From Ceratorhiza oryzae-sativae (taxonomy: Eukaryota; Basidiomycota; Agaricomycetes; Cantharellales; Ceratobasidiaceae), in assembly GCA_030998015.1 (NCBI GenBank), contig JARWMV010000251.1, positions 496,001 to 560,000 of the forward strand: a DNA stretch of 64,000 nucleotides. Direction: 5' to 3'. The translations under genes were made by a program, and so were the position numbers. Position 1 is the first letter of the stretch. Every line of letters starts with the position of its first letter. Under the pieces are notes generated by a model. The model was not told the origin of the DNA and did no database searches. It was given only the letters and a program-made list of their open reading frames with translations. Positions 36,086-47,316 of the stretch are shown here, one piece after another.

Positions 36086-37812
36086 CTAACTGACTACCCA
36101 AGGGGTGCTTACAAGCCGTTGGACGCTAAGGAGTGCACGGTATCGAACGTCTGCGTTCGAGTGGCTCATCAGTTCCATCACGCGGGCTTTGCCACCTATT
36201 TCTGTGACCATCCTGTATTCATTGATTAGTGTTATTGTGGCACATGGCTTTGAAGAAAAAATCTCACTTCTTTCCTCGGTCATGATGCTTGACGTACTGT
36301 CCGAGATCATGTGCGGCCACAGCAAGTACTGTGTTATCCTCTGATGTCTTGAGGAGCTCCACAAGTCGCCTACATGCATCCATCAGCGTCTGCCAACCAA
36401 GTGAAGCCAAAGGACCAACTTGAGTTGTGCATAATCCTTCTCGTCTAGCCTCACCGCATTCTCCTTCCAAAACGATTCAGACTCGTGCACAGGAGACCAG
36501 CTCAAATGGCCCGATGCGAGTTCACTTGTGTATTCGTCGTATGTCCTGTATTCGAAAACTTGTCAATGATTTGACAATCATAACAAAGAGAAGACGTACG
36601 TTAAGCTCTCAAAGTTTTGCTGCAGCAAGTCCTTCAAAGAAGTAACATCCTCCAAGATTTCCTCGTCTGTCCACTTTCGGGTTGCCAGGTTTTTACAAAA
36701 CGGCAGTAGTTTCGCAACCAGCATTGATGGGAGATTCTCGGCCGGGGCTTTGGTTGCCAGATTCTGTCACAACAGTTCTTCTCTCAACCTCCCGATCGAT
36801 ACTCGAACCGATTCAAAACGCACCATGAACGTAGCGATAATGACTCTGATAACCTTTTCCTTTCCTGCACCTTGCGCGATCCCAACCAACACTGAGACCA
36901 AATCAAACTCGCTGTTGACGCCCTTTGCAAACTCGTCGTTGAAGCTCATCAACCACATCGAGTATGCAGCCAGGTAGGCTGCTTGGGGCGGCGGCCCAGG
37001 TAACGATTTGAGGACTTTAACGACCGCTTTGACTGGTTCGTGTCCTGGTGCTTGCCATGCGAGCGTTCGGGCTTCACGAAGCCCGAGGAGCGCGGCTAGG
37101 CATTGGAGTGAGACGTCTTGCGCATGCGGGGATGAAGAGTTGACGTTGATAGATAATTTGTGCAGCAGTGGGGAGATGATATGGGGTGGATTTGATGATT
37201 TTGATGGGATTGTCAAGAGGGCAGTGAGGATTTGAGCGGTCTTGAGACGGACAAACTCGTCGTCTGAATCCAAAGCCCTATCTCGTCCATTTGATTCCAT
37301 CCTTTAAAAAAAAAAACAAGCTCTCGAGACTCACTTGACAAACGGTCCAAACGGCAATTCCGGATCCGCATCACCCGTTCTCAAGAACAGCTCAGCGCGC
37401 TCTTCATGCTCAGTCAGCGCATCGCCGATCATAACCAGCACCGCCTGTGTTGGCTCAGTCCTCGGAAGCTTCTTGAGTATCGAAAAAAACAACAAGGCGT
37501 ATTGCGGTCCTTCACCCATGAGGATCGAATTCACCTTTGCCGCTGGTTGTTTGTCGATTTTTTTGAGCTGGGCGAGGTCTTCTGTGGAGATTTGGCCTGC
37601 GCGTTGATAGCTCTGCGGTGGAGCGTGGACAGTTTAAAGAGAAGTGGCGGGGGTTCATTGGTAGAGATTGAGTGCGACGATAAAGACAATAAGACGGTTA
37701 GAGCCTCTAGCAGTCTCGTTTACGACATCCTCACCTCCCACGACAAACTCCTAGCGCGTATCCGCGCAGCCTGTTCATCCAAAAACGGACTCGACACCAG
37801 CGCGATCGACAT
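36086..37812 (-). CDS. VMA13: V-type proton ATPase subunit H
   Basis: Regulatory subunit of the V1 sector that couples and brakes the vacuolar proton pump. The best start is the ATG at 37812 (MSIALVSSPFLDEQAARIRA), spliced to SYQRAGQISTEDLAQLKKI, then SILMGEGPQYALLFFSILKK and MIGDALTEHEERAELFLRTG. The following exons form an armadillo-like helical repeat domain (FVRLKTAQILTALLTIP, DVSLQCLAALLGLREARTLA, AAYLAAYSMWLMSFNDEFAK). The C-terminal part matches the family well: EDNTVLAVAAHDLGQYVKHH, then GGKARVMELMSHSNADVRYR, ALLSVQRLV, and ends TPWVVS. About 430-450 residues, usual for VMA13. Stop TAG at 36086-36088, 115 bp from the convergent end of NUC1. Confidence 0.93.
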
Positions 37813-38022
37813 CCTGCTCGAGGAATCTACTACGAGGATTAACTATGAGATTATAGAGCCACTAAGCGAATGGTAGATGGTCGCCTTGAAGCGCGAACGC
37901 GGCGACCTCAGGGGTTTCGATCGTCGTGGCGCTTAGTAGGATTCCACGGACACAAATATGGCTCGTTTGGGTAAAATGCTTCGGTATTCATATTTAAATA
38001 AATTCATTCGTCTAGATGTGGA

Positions 38023-40204
38023 CTATGATAGGATAGCCTGGCCCTTCTCGGTCCACACCTCGCCGATAATGTCCCACTCTCGAACCATACTCCCACTTTT
38101 AACTTCCCCGGGCCCCACCGCTCCAACATCCTCTTCCTCCCTGACCTCCCGATCCTCAACCAGATACACTCTCAACCCCCCTACTTTCTTCATCCCTCCT
38201 CCTCTTCCGCCTAAACATACATAACTCAGCTCGAAATCAACCCATCCTTCACCTCTTGGTGGACCCGGTCGTGCTTTGGCTATTGCAGCAAGAGGGCCGA
38301 TTTCAGGGTATGTAGCGGGCGAAGAAATGATGATGGGTGGAAGAACATGAAGACTTGCGCCAAGGAATGCTGGGCTGGCTGTGGGGGCTGTAGAGCTGTA
38401 CGGGGTCGGGAAAACCGAAGTGGTTGCGGTTGAGATGGCTTCGCCCTGGAGGACTGCTCCGAGGTCAAGCTGAGGACCTATACGGGGCGTTGCTCCGCCT
38501 CCTGGACTAGACAAAGCGCTTAGCAAGGCCCGAGGAGAGGATACTTCGGGTGCCATGGGTGCAGGAGGCGTGGATGGTACAGCAGGAGTTGGGTGCGTGT
38601 GTTGCACTGCGAGACGGATCAGGCGACGCGGAGGTTTCGGGTCTTCGGTGACGGGGGGAGGGGGATCCGAGGTAGGAAGGGGGGAGGCGGGCAGAGGAAC
38701 AGGCGGCAACGAAGCTTGGACACCCAGCGAGCACTTGACCTTGAATGGTCGATCCAGATACACAGTTCCTGGGATCTGCTGCACAACCAAATCCACTTCA
38801 ACGTCTTTCTCCTTCTCCTTTCCGCCCGCAACGACTGCGGCTGCACCTGTAGCAGTCGGCGAGAAACCACTCATGCTAGGGGACATCGGTCGATGGCCTG
38901 CCAATGCCGGGCTTTGCGGTCGAGCGGGCACGGGGACGCTTGCTCGATTTTTTATATATGGGGCTGGTGAGCCCGGACGCCGTTGAGCTTGTTGCTGCAG
39001 GTGGGGTGGGATGGCAGATGCCGCTTGTGGTGCTGGAGGAAGGGGAATTTTACGCGAGAGCATCTATAGCGTTTGCTCGTTAGTGAACTGCAGGGACAAG
39101 AACGGGATCGACGTACAGAAGTCAACAACCTCCCTGGTTCACCAAACGACGATCGCCAACTCATGTCCAACCTCCCAAGAGCTATGATAGTCCCAGGCGG
39201 ATAGGGAATAGGAAACGAGGGTGTAGCTTCCGGTGTCGGAAGGAGAATGTACATGTATTGTCTCAGGTCTTGAGGATGGAGCAAAGCCAGACTATCATGT
39301 ATGGCTGGGTCTTCATTCTTGCTCGAGTCGGACGTAATGGACTTGCGCCTATCAGAGCTTGTCGACTGGCTTGTGGGGTTGTTGTCCAATTGCCACCCCT
39401 CGGCACACTCGAATTTGATACGCTCAAAGTGGAGCGGTTTGGTGGTCAGATTTTGAACGTGGACCTCGAGGAAGATTTTGTGTCGTTCGCGAGGATCAAG
39501 CAGGGCCGTGGGAGAACGGGGGATGTGGACTTTGGTTCGGACAGTGAGTGGATTGGATACCTACCAAGCGAGTCAGTCATCGTTTGGTTAAAGGAAAAAG
39601 CCAAGGCTTACCATGAATTTGTAAAACTTTTTAATCGTCCTCAGCGTCGGATTATTCGGGTCTTCTGGCGGGATGGTGCTATTGCGCAGAGCGGGTGGCA
39701 CATGGTAGCTCACAGTGCACGCAAGCACATGCTGGCCGAGTTCTTTAATCTCATGATTCACCACAAGCTGGAGCATTTCCCCTGGCTGCAGGTGGTTCTC
39801 TATCCCCCCGATCTGTCCAAGCGCGATTTTAGTCGAGGCAGTTTGAATCTCGACGAGCAAGTGAGATCCAATAATCTCGAGCGAGGACTCGTTGTTGACG
39901 CATAGGGACGATGTGAATGTTTCGCCGAGTGAGATGGAGCCAAAGGCTTCCGGGAGGAGCAGGACGGGGGATATCGCAAGATCTCTGAGAGTCGACGGTG
40001 GCCCGCCCGAGAGCGGAGCACCGCGTTCGAGTGAGAGAGGCGAGGCTTGGGCGTGTGCGGTCAGCGCATTCGAGTCGCTGAAGAACGGTTGAGGATGCGA
40101 GGCGAGCGACGGGCGCTGGTCTATGTGCGTTCAGTCCAGCGCATCTAGCCTAGTTGGCGACGTACCGACAGGCGCATCACCTTGAGCGCGAGTAGATGCT
40201 CCAT
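38023..40204 (-). CDS. TRAPPC13: TRAPP complex subunit 13-like protein (DUF974)
   Basis: Accessory subunit of the TRAPP tethering complex in Golgi traffic. The ATG at 40204 (MEHLLALKVMRLS) is spliced to RPSLASHPQPFF. The conserved region follows: LLLPEAFGSISLGETFTSSL, CVNNES, LQPGEMLQLVVNHEIKELGQ, LACTVSY, KKFYKFMV, FLEVHVQNLTTKPLHFERI and PGTIIALGRLDMSWRSSFGE, all characteristic of the family. The last exon (38023-39063) has MLSRKIPLPP, a Pro/Ala-rich linker of roughly 70 residues unlike the short metazoan linker, and the C-terminal beta-sandwich (PGTVYLDRPFKVKCSL). A second low-complexity insert lies within the C-terminal domain. About four exons, about 640 residues. Head-to-head with SYF1. 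Confidence 0.88.
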
Positions 40205-40286
40205 CGTGGTCGTCTGCAAACCGGTGCAAATAGCGTGGCTCGCGCGATGGCCCTCCGATCACGTGCAGCCAACGACGACGACGGCC
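40205..40286. promoter_or_regulatory. Minimal bidirectional promoter (TRAPPC13/SYF1)
   Basis: The start codons are only 82 bp apart on opposite strands. A CACGTG core sits at 40260-40265. No TATA element is obvious, as is common for constitutive genes. Confidence 0.5.
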
Positions 40287-43200
40287 ATGGACTCGCTCTC
40301 GACACTGGCGAGCGTGCTGCCCGTCACGGTCCCCACCCCCACCCCCGTCAACAACACCAGTCTTCTCTCCCCCGCCGACCTCGCCCGCGAAGAAGACTTG
40401 TTGCGCAACCCCGGCTCGTTTCAACCATGGTGGTCCGCCATCCAGGCCGTGAAGGAACAAGCCATCGCGTCGCAGAAAAATCCGGTCAAGTCGCTCGCCG
40501 ACGGACACGAGTGCCTCGGGCCGCTCGTTTCTGCTGTCGCTCGGACTAACCTCCAACGGCTGACGTACCTGTACGAATCTGCACTCGCTCAGTTTCCGCG
40601 CTCGTTCAAGCTATGGAAGGCGTATCTCCAGATGCGCTCGTTTTATGTCTTGGGCAAAGCCATCAAGCCTAAACGAGCGGGCGCACGGAAAAAGTATGCA
40701 GAGATGAAGGAGGCCATGGAGGACGAGGCGCTCGAAGAGGAAACATACGAAGGCGGCCTGGATGGCGTTGTGGGCTGGGAAGAGTGGAAGGCGTTGGCTG
40801 GGACGTTTGAACGCGCCTTGACTTGGCTGCCCACCGTATGTCGTCTTGTTATCCGGTCTTGGCACACAGGGAAACGCTCATGAATGCGAACTTGTGTTGG
40901 CAGATGCCCCGCCTGTGGCTGCTTTACCTGAATCTCTTCTCACACCCCAAATGCCCAGCGCCCCTCTCCCGCACCCATGCTCGACGAACCTACGATCGCG
41001 CTCTCCGCACTCTCCCGCCTTCGCTCCACACCCGCATCTGGCCCCGCTACCTGCGCTGGGCCGAACACGCTGGCGGGCCGACGACCGTGCACGTCTACAG
41101 GCGATACCTCTCCGCCGACCCTTCCATGACCGAGCATTATACTTCACTCCTGCTCAACGCCGAAGACGACCAAAAGAGGCCCTTGGAAGCCGCCAAGCTC
41201 TTGTTGAAACTTGCTCGAAGCGCTGCGAGGGGCGAGTATATCAGCCCAGAGGGAAAGAGCGCGTATCAGCTGCTGGGAGAGTGGTTGGACGTTGTTGAAG
41301 CGTACGCCGAAGACGTTGGACTCGATCCTGATTCGATACCCGAGCCCACTGCCGAATCTACCGAGTCTGAGAAACCAAAAGACGATGCACCACCTGAACC
41401 CGTATCGTCCACGGGTACACTCATCCGCCTCGCTGGACCGATGCAACCTGCAGATGGCGCGAAGCCTGGCGCAGAACCACGACCATATGACCCCGACGAA
41501 GACCCAACGAACAACACCAAGCTAGACATTGAACGAATTATCAAAAAAGATGGGTTGGAGGTATATAAAGACCAAGCAGGAAGGTTGTGGACAGGCTTGG
41601 CAACGTATTGGATCAAGCGAGGAGAGTTTGACCGGGTGTGTACTGGTTGTCGAGCATCTGTTCGTTGGACTGACCATAGGTTTTGGTTTCGCGGATTACA
41701 TAGGCAACGGCTACGTTTGAGCATGGGCTCACTAAAGTCCTTACCATCCGAGACTTTACACAAATCTTTGATGCGTACGCCGAGTTCTCCGAAACGCTCA
41801 TCTCCGCGCTCATGGACGAGATAGCGTCGCCTGATCCAGTATGCCCTCCACCCCTCTTTACCTGTGTCCTCTAACAACATGAATAGGATGAGGATACAGC
41901 AGAAACGGAAGCTGAGCTCGACAATCGTATGCGCGAATTCGAGGCGCTCATGGACCGACGACCGTTCCTCGTCAATGATGTATTGCTCCGACGCAACCCG
42001 AACGACGTCCAGGAGTGGGAGAAGCGCGTGGCACTTTGGGGTGCCAACGACGAAAAGGTTCGTATTTCTCCATCTGCTCGTCTAACCGGGCGAAACACTT
42101 ACACTGGCATAACAGGTGGCAGACACATACACCACCGCAATCAAGACCGTCAACCCCAAGAAAGCAACCGCAAACGCGCACCAGCTCTACGTCCACTTCG
42201 CCAAATTCTACGAAACGGGCGGCGTGGAAGGATCTTCAGAACCGGATCTCACTTCAGCCCGACGCGTGCTCGAGCAAGCGACCAAAGTACAGTTCAAGAC
42301 CGTCGACGAATTGGCCGAGGTGTGGGTCGAATGGAGCGATATGGAGATCCGGAACGGCTTCTTCGATGAAGCCGTTCGAGTCCTTCAGCGCGCGACGGCC
42401 GTCCCAAAAAATGTGAAGATTAGCTATCACGATCAGGTATTTTTGTCTTTCTTGATGAGGGAAAGAGACGTTGATGAGAATGTTGCTACTAGTCCTTGCC
42501 TGTCCAAGCCCGGCTGTTTAAATCGCTCAAGCTGTGGTCGTGCTATGTCGATTTGGAGGAAGCCATCGGGACCGTCGAGTCGACCAAGGCAGTTTACGAT
42601 AAAATTCTAGAGCTCAAGATTGCAAATGCTCAGGTGCGCCCATCATTTATTTTTCAGTCTAGCCTTTCCGAACTAACGTGTGAGTGTAGGTTATCGTAAA
42701 CTACGCGAGCTTTCTGGAGGACAACGACTACTTTGAAGACAGCTTCAAGGTATACGAACGTGGCGTCGAGCTGTTCACCTTCCCAATTGCGTTTGAGCTT
42801 TGGAATATTTATTTGGCGAAGTTTATCAAGCGATATGTTAGTCGTTTCCCCCGTCCACCAAATCCAAACTCACATTCAACTTCAAGGGTGGAACAAAACT
42901 CGAGCGTGCACGCGACCTTTTCGAACAAGCTCTTGAAAAATGCCCTCAAAAGGACTGCAAGCCACTGTTCCTCATGTACGCTAAACTCGAGGAAGAACAC
43001 GGGCTCGCCAAACGCGCGATGGATATTTATGATCGTGCCACCCAGGTGGTTGTCGATCAAGACAAGTTTGACGTAGGCTCAACTCGCTCCTCTTGTTACG
43101 CTCGGTTCTGACATTTGATTCATTCAGATGTTCACGATCTACATTGCCAAAGCGAGCGCCAACTTTGGTCTCCCAGCCACACGACCGATCTACGAGCGCG

Positions 43201-43694
43201 CCATCCAAGTTCTCCCGAACAAACAAACCGCCGAAATGTGTCTCCGCTTTGCCCAACTCGAGCGCAAACTCGGCGAAATCGACCGAGCGCGCGCGATCTA
43301 TGCTCACGCGTCGCAGTTTTGCGATCCGCGTGTCGCGCCCGAGTTTTGGAAGGCGTGGAACACGTTTGAGATCGAGACCGGGTCGGAGGATACGTTTAGG
43401 GAGATGCTGAGGATCAAACGATCAGTCCAGGCGCAGTACAACACCGAGGTGTCGTTCTTGGCCGCTCAAGCTAGCATAGCACGCGAGGGAGGTGCTAAAA
43501 AGGCGGCCGCCGCTGCAGCTGCAGAGACAGCGAATACAGATGCGATGGCAGCGGTCGAGAACGAGGCCAAGAAGAGCGGGCCAGCTTTCGTTGCTGCAAA
43601 AACCAATGGAACAAAGACCACCGAGGGGGAGAAATCAGCTGAAAACGGGGAGGCAGCCAACGCGGACGAGATCCAGATTGATGACGATTTTTGA
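40287..43694 (+). CDS. SYF1: Pre-mRNA-splicing factor SYF1 (HAT-repeat protein)
   Basis: Scaffold of the NineTeen complex of the spliceosome (XAB2 in animals). The ATG at 40287 (MDSLSTLASVLPVTVPTPTP) is chosen because LLSPADLAREEDLLRNPGSF follows in frame, the usual SYF1 opening. HAT repeats run through all exons: FPRSFKLWKAYLQMRS, MPRLWLLYLNLFSHPKCP, TRIWPRYLRWAEHAGGPTTV, IIKKDGLEVYKDQAGRLWTG, FEALMDRRPFLVNDVLLRRN, NAHQLYVHFAKFYETGG and QLERKLGEIDRARAIYAHAS. The C-terminus has an Ala-rich stretch and ends in the acidic DEIQIDDDF, similar to other SYF1 proteins. About ten exons and roughly 850-900 residues, in line with the family. Only 82 bp separate its ATG from the divergent TRAPPC13 ATG. 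Confidence 0.92.
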
Positions 43695-43975
43695 GGGGCA
43701 GACAAAAATGTATTTTGTGCTATCTGATATTTGCGTCTAATCTATGCCTTGGAGAAAATCTCCGCGTTCGTGAAGGGGCTGCTACAGGTTGCTCCAAAAA
43801 TGAACACTTCCATCACAGCTACTTAGCCACCCGATCACCATAACCGGAGATTCTTTGGGTTTGTTGCATAGAACGTAAATCCTCATTGGTATCAGCTGCG
43901 TATATTGACTTTGTGAATAATTGTGCGCTGCGCTCCATTTATAATCAGTCGCAGACGCCAGGCCGCAGCCTAACT

Positions 43976-44475
43976 TTACCCTTTGATAGACTGTATGCGA
44001 GGTGTATACATTGCCCTCACGATTGACTCCCCTGTTGTGATAAGCGAGAAGTGCCTGTCCAAAGCCGTCATCGCAGCGAGGTTATAGAATTCGGGGTCCC
44101 ATTCAAGTCCCGCTTCCTTCACGACCTGTGGTTCCTCGTTGCAAACATGGCATCCTCCCAAGTACCACCTGGCGGTATATAAAACGAGTTCCGAATCATA
44201 ACCCCATCAATAGGAGTAAAAAGGCTCATTGGGTTGTCAGGCATGTCATTGATCGCTCGATATTGTTGTTGTAAACTACTCACATGAATGAAGAGATGGA
44301 AAAATGGAGAGTCTGGTTGGTTAGATATGACAGCGAGTGTTGGTCCACAGATAACTAGGCGTTGCTTGAGCCGGCAGCCAAGTAACATCAGGCCTCATGT
44401 GGAAGAGCAAATAGGTCAAATGAGCACGAGTGATTGCCTAAGGCTCGATTAGAGTCCTGGACACGGGTATAACCT
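43976..44475 (-). pseudogene. Unrecognised gene or gene fragment
   Basis: I do not recognise the family. Minus-strand frames here are protein-like but do not join simply: AHLTYLLFHMRPDVTWLPAQ near 44400, then NPMSLFTPIDGVMIRNSFYI and PPGGTWEDAMFATRNHR (44130-44240), then in another frame KEAGLEWDPEFYNLAAMTAL, DRHFSLITTGESIVRAMY and a TAA at 43976-43978. The junction near 44115 would need an intron or a frameshift. No start methionine with a signal peptide was found. It could be a short spliced gene or the remnant of a longer one truncated by the neighbouring carboxypeptidase gene. Confidence 0.35.
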
Positions 44476-44681
44476 CTATTTCGCATGGGCTGCTTCTCAA
44501 TATACAGCATTGCGGAACCCAGAGAAGATACTGACGCGGGACATGATAGATCATGGTTATTCATTGATAAAAATGGCAGAGAGTACTGGCCATTGATCTC
44601 ACAATGATATGGAGAACGACAGCATACAAAAAGTTTCGGAAACGATTGTTCAGTGCTATTGGCGGCTTTTTTCGTAGCCGA

Positions 44682-46897
44682 TTATAATACTTCGCCCTCG
44701 AGCCATTTGTTTAACATGACTAAAGACTCTTTGGGCTTATCGTAAGGAACCTGCCACGACAGGTTAGCTTCAGCACCTTTGCAATCTAAGGAAACTCACC
44801 ATATGTCCTGCCGCATTCACAGTAGCAAACGTCAAGCCATTGGCAGACCTCGTCAGCCCTGCAACCTTTCCATCAACAACCCACTCGCGGTCCTCTTGGT
44901 CTATGTATGCAGCGCTTCCAGTCCAGTCAAGACCAAGCGTCCATTTTTTGTTTCCAACCTAAGAACGGCATTCGACACCATTAAACCAAATATAATCTAC
45001 ACAAGTGACTCACCCAGTTGCATATATAATCGTACGTTCCGACGTAGATGAGCACCTTAATACCGCGCTCGAGTAGTCCAGCCACATAATACTGATTCGA
45101 GTGGAAGTGATCCAGGGCTTGCAAGAAACGCATACCAACGTCACCAGAGCAACCTGTATAGTTGCCTATCGACGGGTGCACCCCGAGTGCTTTTCTAGTC
45201 TCGGGGAGATCCAGAAAGTTGTTGATATGTTTTGTCAGAGGATAGCACAAAGACGAGGCTAGTTCTTCATTCGTACAAGGCTATAAGATATTGTTAGCTT
45301 AAGCCCCGTCAAGGACGAATAAAACTGCTTTGCCTTTGTCATGTCATAGGGGTTACGCTCTAGGCTGAATGAGAAAGGGAGTCGTGGCAAACGATTACCG
45401 GCTCACCCTTCTTCGCGTACGGCACGCTAACAACCTGCTCGCAGAATGATGCGGCCATCGCGCAGCCTACAGCATCCATTCTATCAACACATTCTTTTTG
45501 ATACATGTTCAAGCAACGGGGAAGCTAATAATTCCAAGTTAATATCTAGTTGTTTTTTGAATTAGAGGTAGATTACTCACTGCTTGCTTCATAGCAACAC
45601 ATGAGCTGATGTCTTGAAACGGTACTATCGATAGATTTTTGCACTGGACTTCATAGTAACCCTCATACATTCTGATGCGTGAATTAGTGGAAGTGGAACT
45701 AGCAAAGCACTTCAGGCCATATGCTCACGATCGGAAATCCGTTAAACCGTTGCCTATAAGAACCGACTTGAGGTTGATTGGAGCAAATTCACCAACTTCC
45801 GCGCGCTTGTTTTGATCCACAATCTCTGATGCAAACACTGGAAGATATCGTCCCTAAACAAGACTAATTTATCAGAACGCTAAGTTGAACTAGGGCTTGA
45901 GACCTACACCGTATGACTCCCCAGACATGTGAAACTCCCTCTATAAACTTCCAGGTCAGTGTTCGGTTAGGGACCCATGGCGTCCAATGCATCGTACCCC
46001 TTTAAACTTCGAGAATGTCTCGAAAAATATGGTGACAAATGCTTGCACATTCTTAGCTGCCTCCTCTGTTGTGCTGACCGTTTCGCCGTAATCTAGAATC
46101 TACGTGAGAAGTTGGTAGCTTCCCAAACGAGGGTACGAACCAGCGTAGCTGAAACCAACACCGACTCTGCAACCGTTCGTCAGGCAAAATAAGAAGACTG
46201 ATTCTTTAGTGGACGTACGGCTGGAAAGATGTTAGTAATAAAAACAGGGCGGCAATACCTTAGGGTTCACTTACTTGATCCAAAAAGAACAAGTTCGCTT
46301 TAGTATTCCAAGAGTAAGGGTTCCACTCCGTCCCATTAAAACCAGGTTTCGGAGGTCCATGGATACTACATGGGCCCAGCTCCATAAATAGCCCCAGCGA
46401 GGATGAACAGCCTGGGCCCCCATTGATCCTTCATCGATATCATTATGTGAGTTGAATCATCGTAAAGGACGCGCCAATTGCCTTACCACATGAGAACCGG
46501 GTCGGTGTCGGGCTGGTTACGGCTTTCAAAGAAATAAAAGAAAAGATGCTTGGCGCCGTAATCTACATCGAGGTATCCGGAGTACATCCTGATAGACACA
46601 AGCATTAATGGCACTCAAAATACTTCTAAAACAGAGCACGCACTTAACTGTAGGGTCACAAAAGTCTTTAACGCGCTTGACCCGGAGTTGATGTGACGGG
46701 AAAGACTGGTGTCCAGCAACCGTGAACCCCTCAGACGAGAGGGAAGAGAGTTCAAGGTGCCGCACGTTGGATCCGTATGCGGAAATATTTCGATAAACCT
46801 GATTAGTATAGGCTTGCCAAGGCACTTGGTTAGGTTGGGAGGCGATGGCCACCAAGGCAGCGCTGGCTAGCGCGTAGGCACTCGCTATATACTTCAT
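44682..46897 (-). CDS. Secreted serine carboxypeptidase (family S10)
   Basis: Removes C-terminal residues from peptides, in the vacuole or outside the cell. The ATG at 46897 opens a signal peptide ([20 protein letters not shown]). Family motifs in order: a [20 protein letters not shown] segment, [30 protein letters not shown], the nucleophile motif [13 protein letters not shown] near 45925, the catalytic Asp in [13 protein letters not shown] near 45030, and the catalytic His in [13 protein letters not shown] near 44815. The triad is complete. Terminal residues are [10 protein letters not shown] and the TAA is at 44682-44684. About fifteen short exons; exact joins are approximate. Length near 490-500 residues is normal. 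Several cysteines fit the family's disulfides. Confidence 0.9.
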
Positions 46898-47316
46898 GGC
46901 AGGAAGTGGAGGGCAGCTGTCGTGGTGGTAAACCCCAGGCTTGTGCTTGATAAACAACTGGAGCTCGATCTCCCATCAGACCCTGGCTTCGATCCATATG
47001 GTCAACACAATCGGCACTGCGCCCGCATATATTCACACGATAACGGCCGCAGCAGTGGCCGCATGGAATGGTCACATATGATCGGGCTATTACCAGTGGC
47101 ATGTCTGTAAAATATGGTGCTCGAGTTGTGCGTACACTGCTACATCTCTAGCGGCGCACTGCAGACTATGTGTTCCACGGCGCGCCAAGCGGGTCTTACA
47201 ATTCAAATAGCTTACACGTTAGGGTTTTCTCCATCGAAAGTGTAATACATCCTGTACAAATTCTATCACGGAAACTCTTGTTATTTGTGATTCATAGCTC
47301 CCCAATATAATTCATA
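46898..47316. other. Intergenic region
   Basis: About 0.4 kb between the carboxypeptidase start and the glycosyltransferase stop. A GCATATATTCACACG sequence about 130 bp upstream of the carboxypeptidase ATG may include its TATA element. Confidence 0.4.

Noticed and set aside
38555..38986. 143-codon plus-strand open frame rich in Gly and Arg
   Set aside because: Antisense to the Pro/Ala-rich linker of TRAPPC13.
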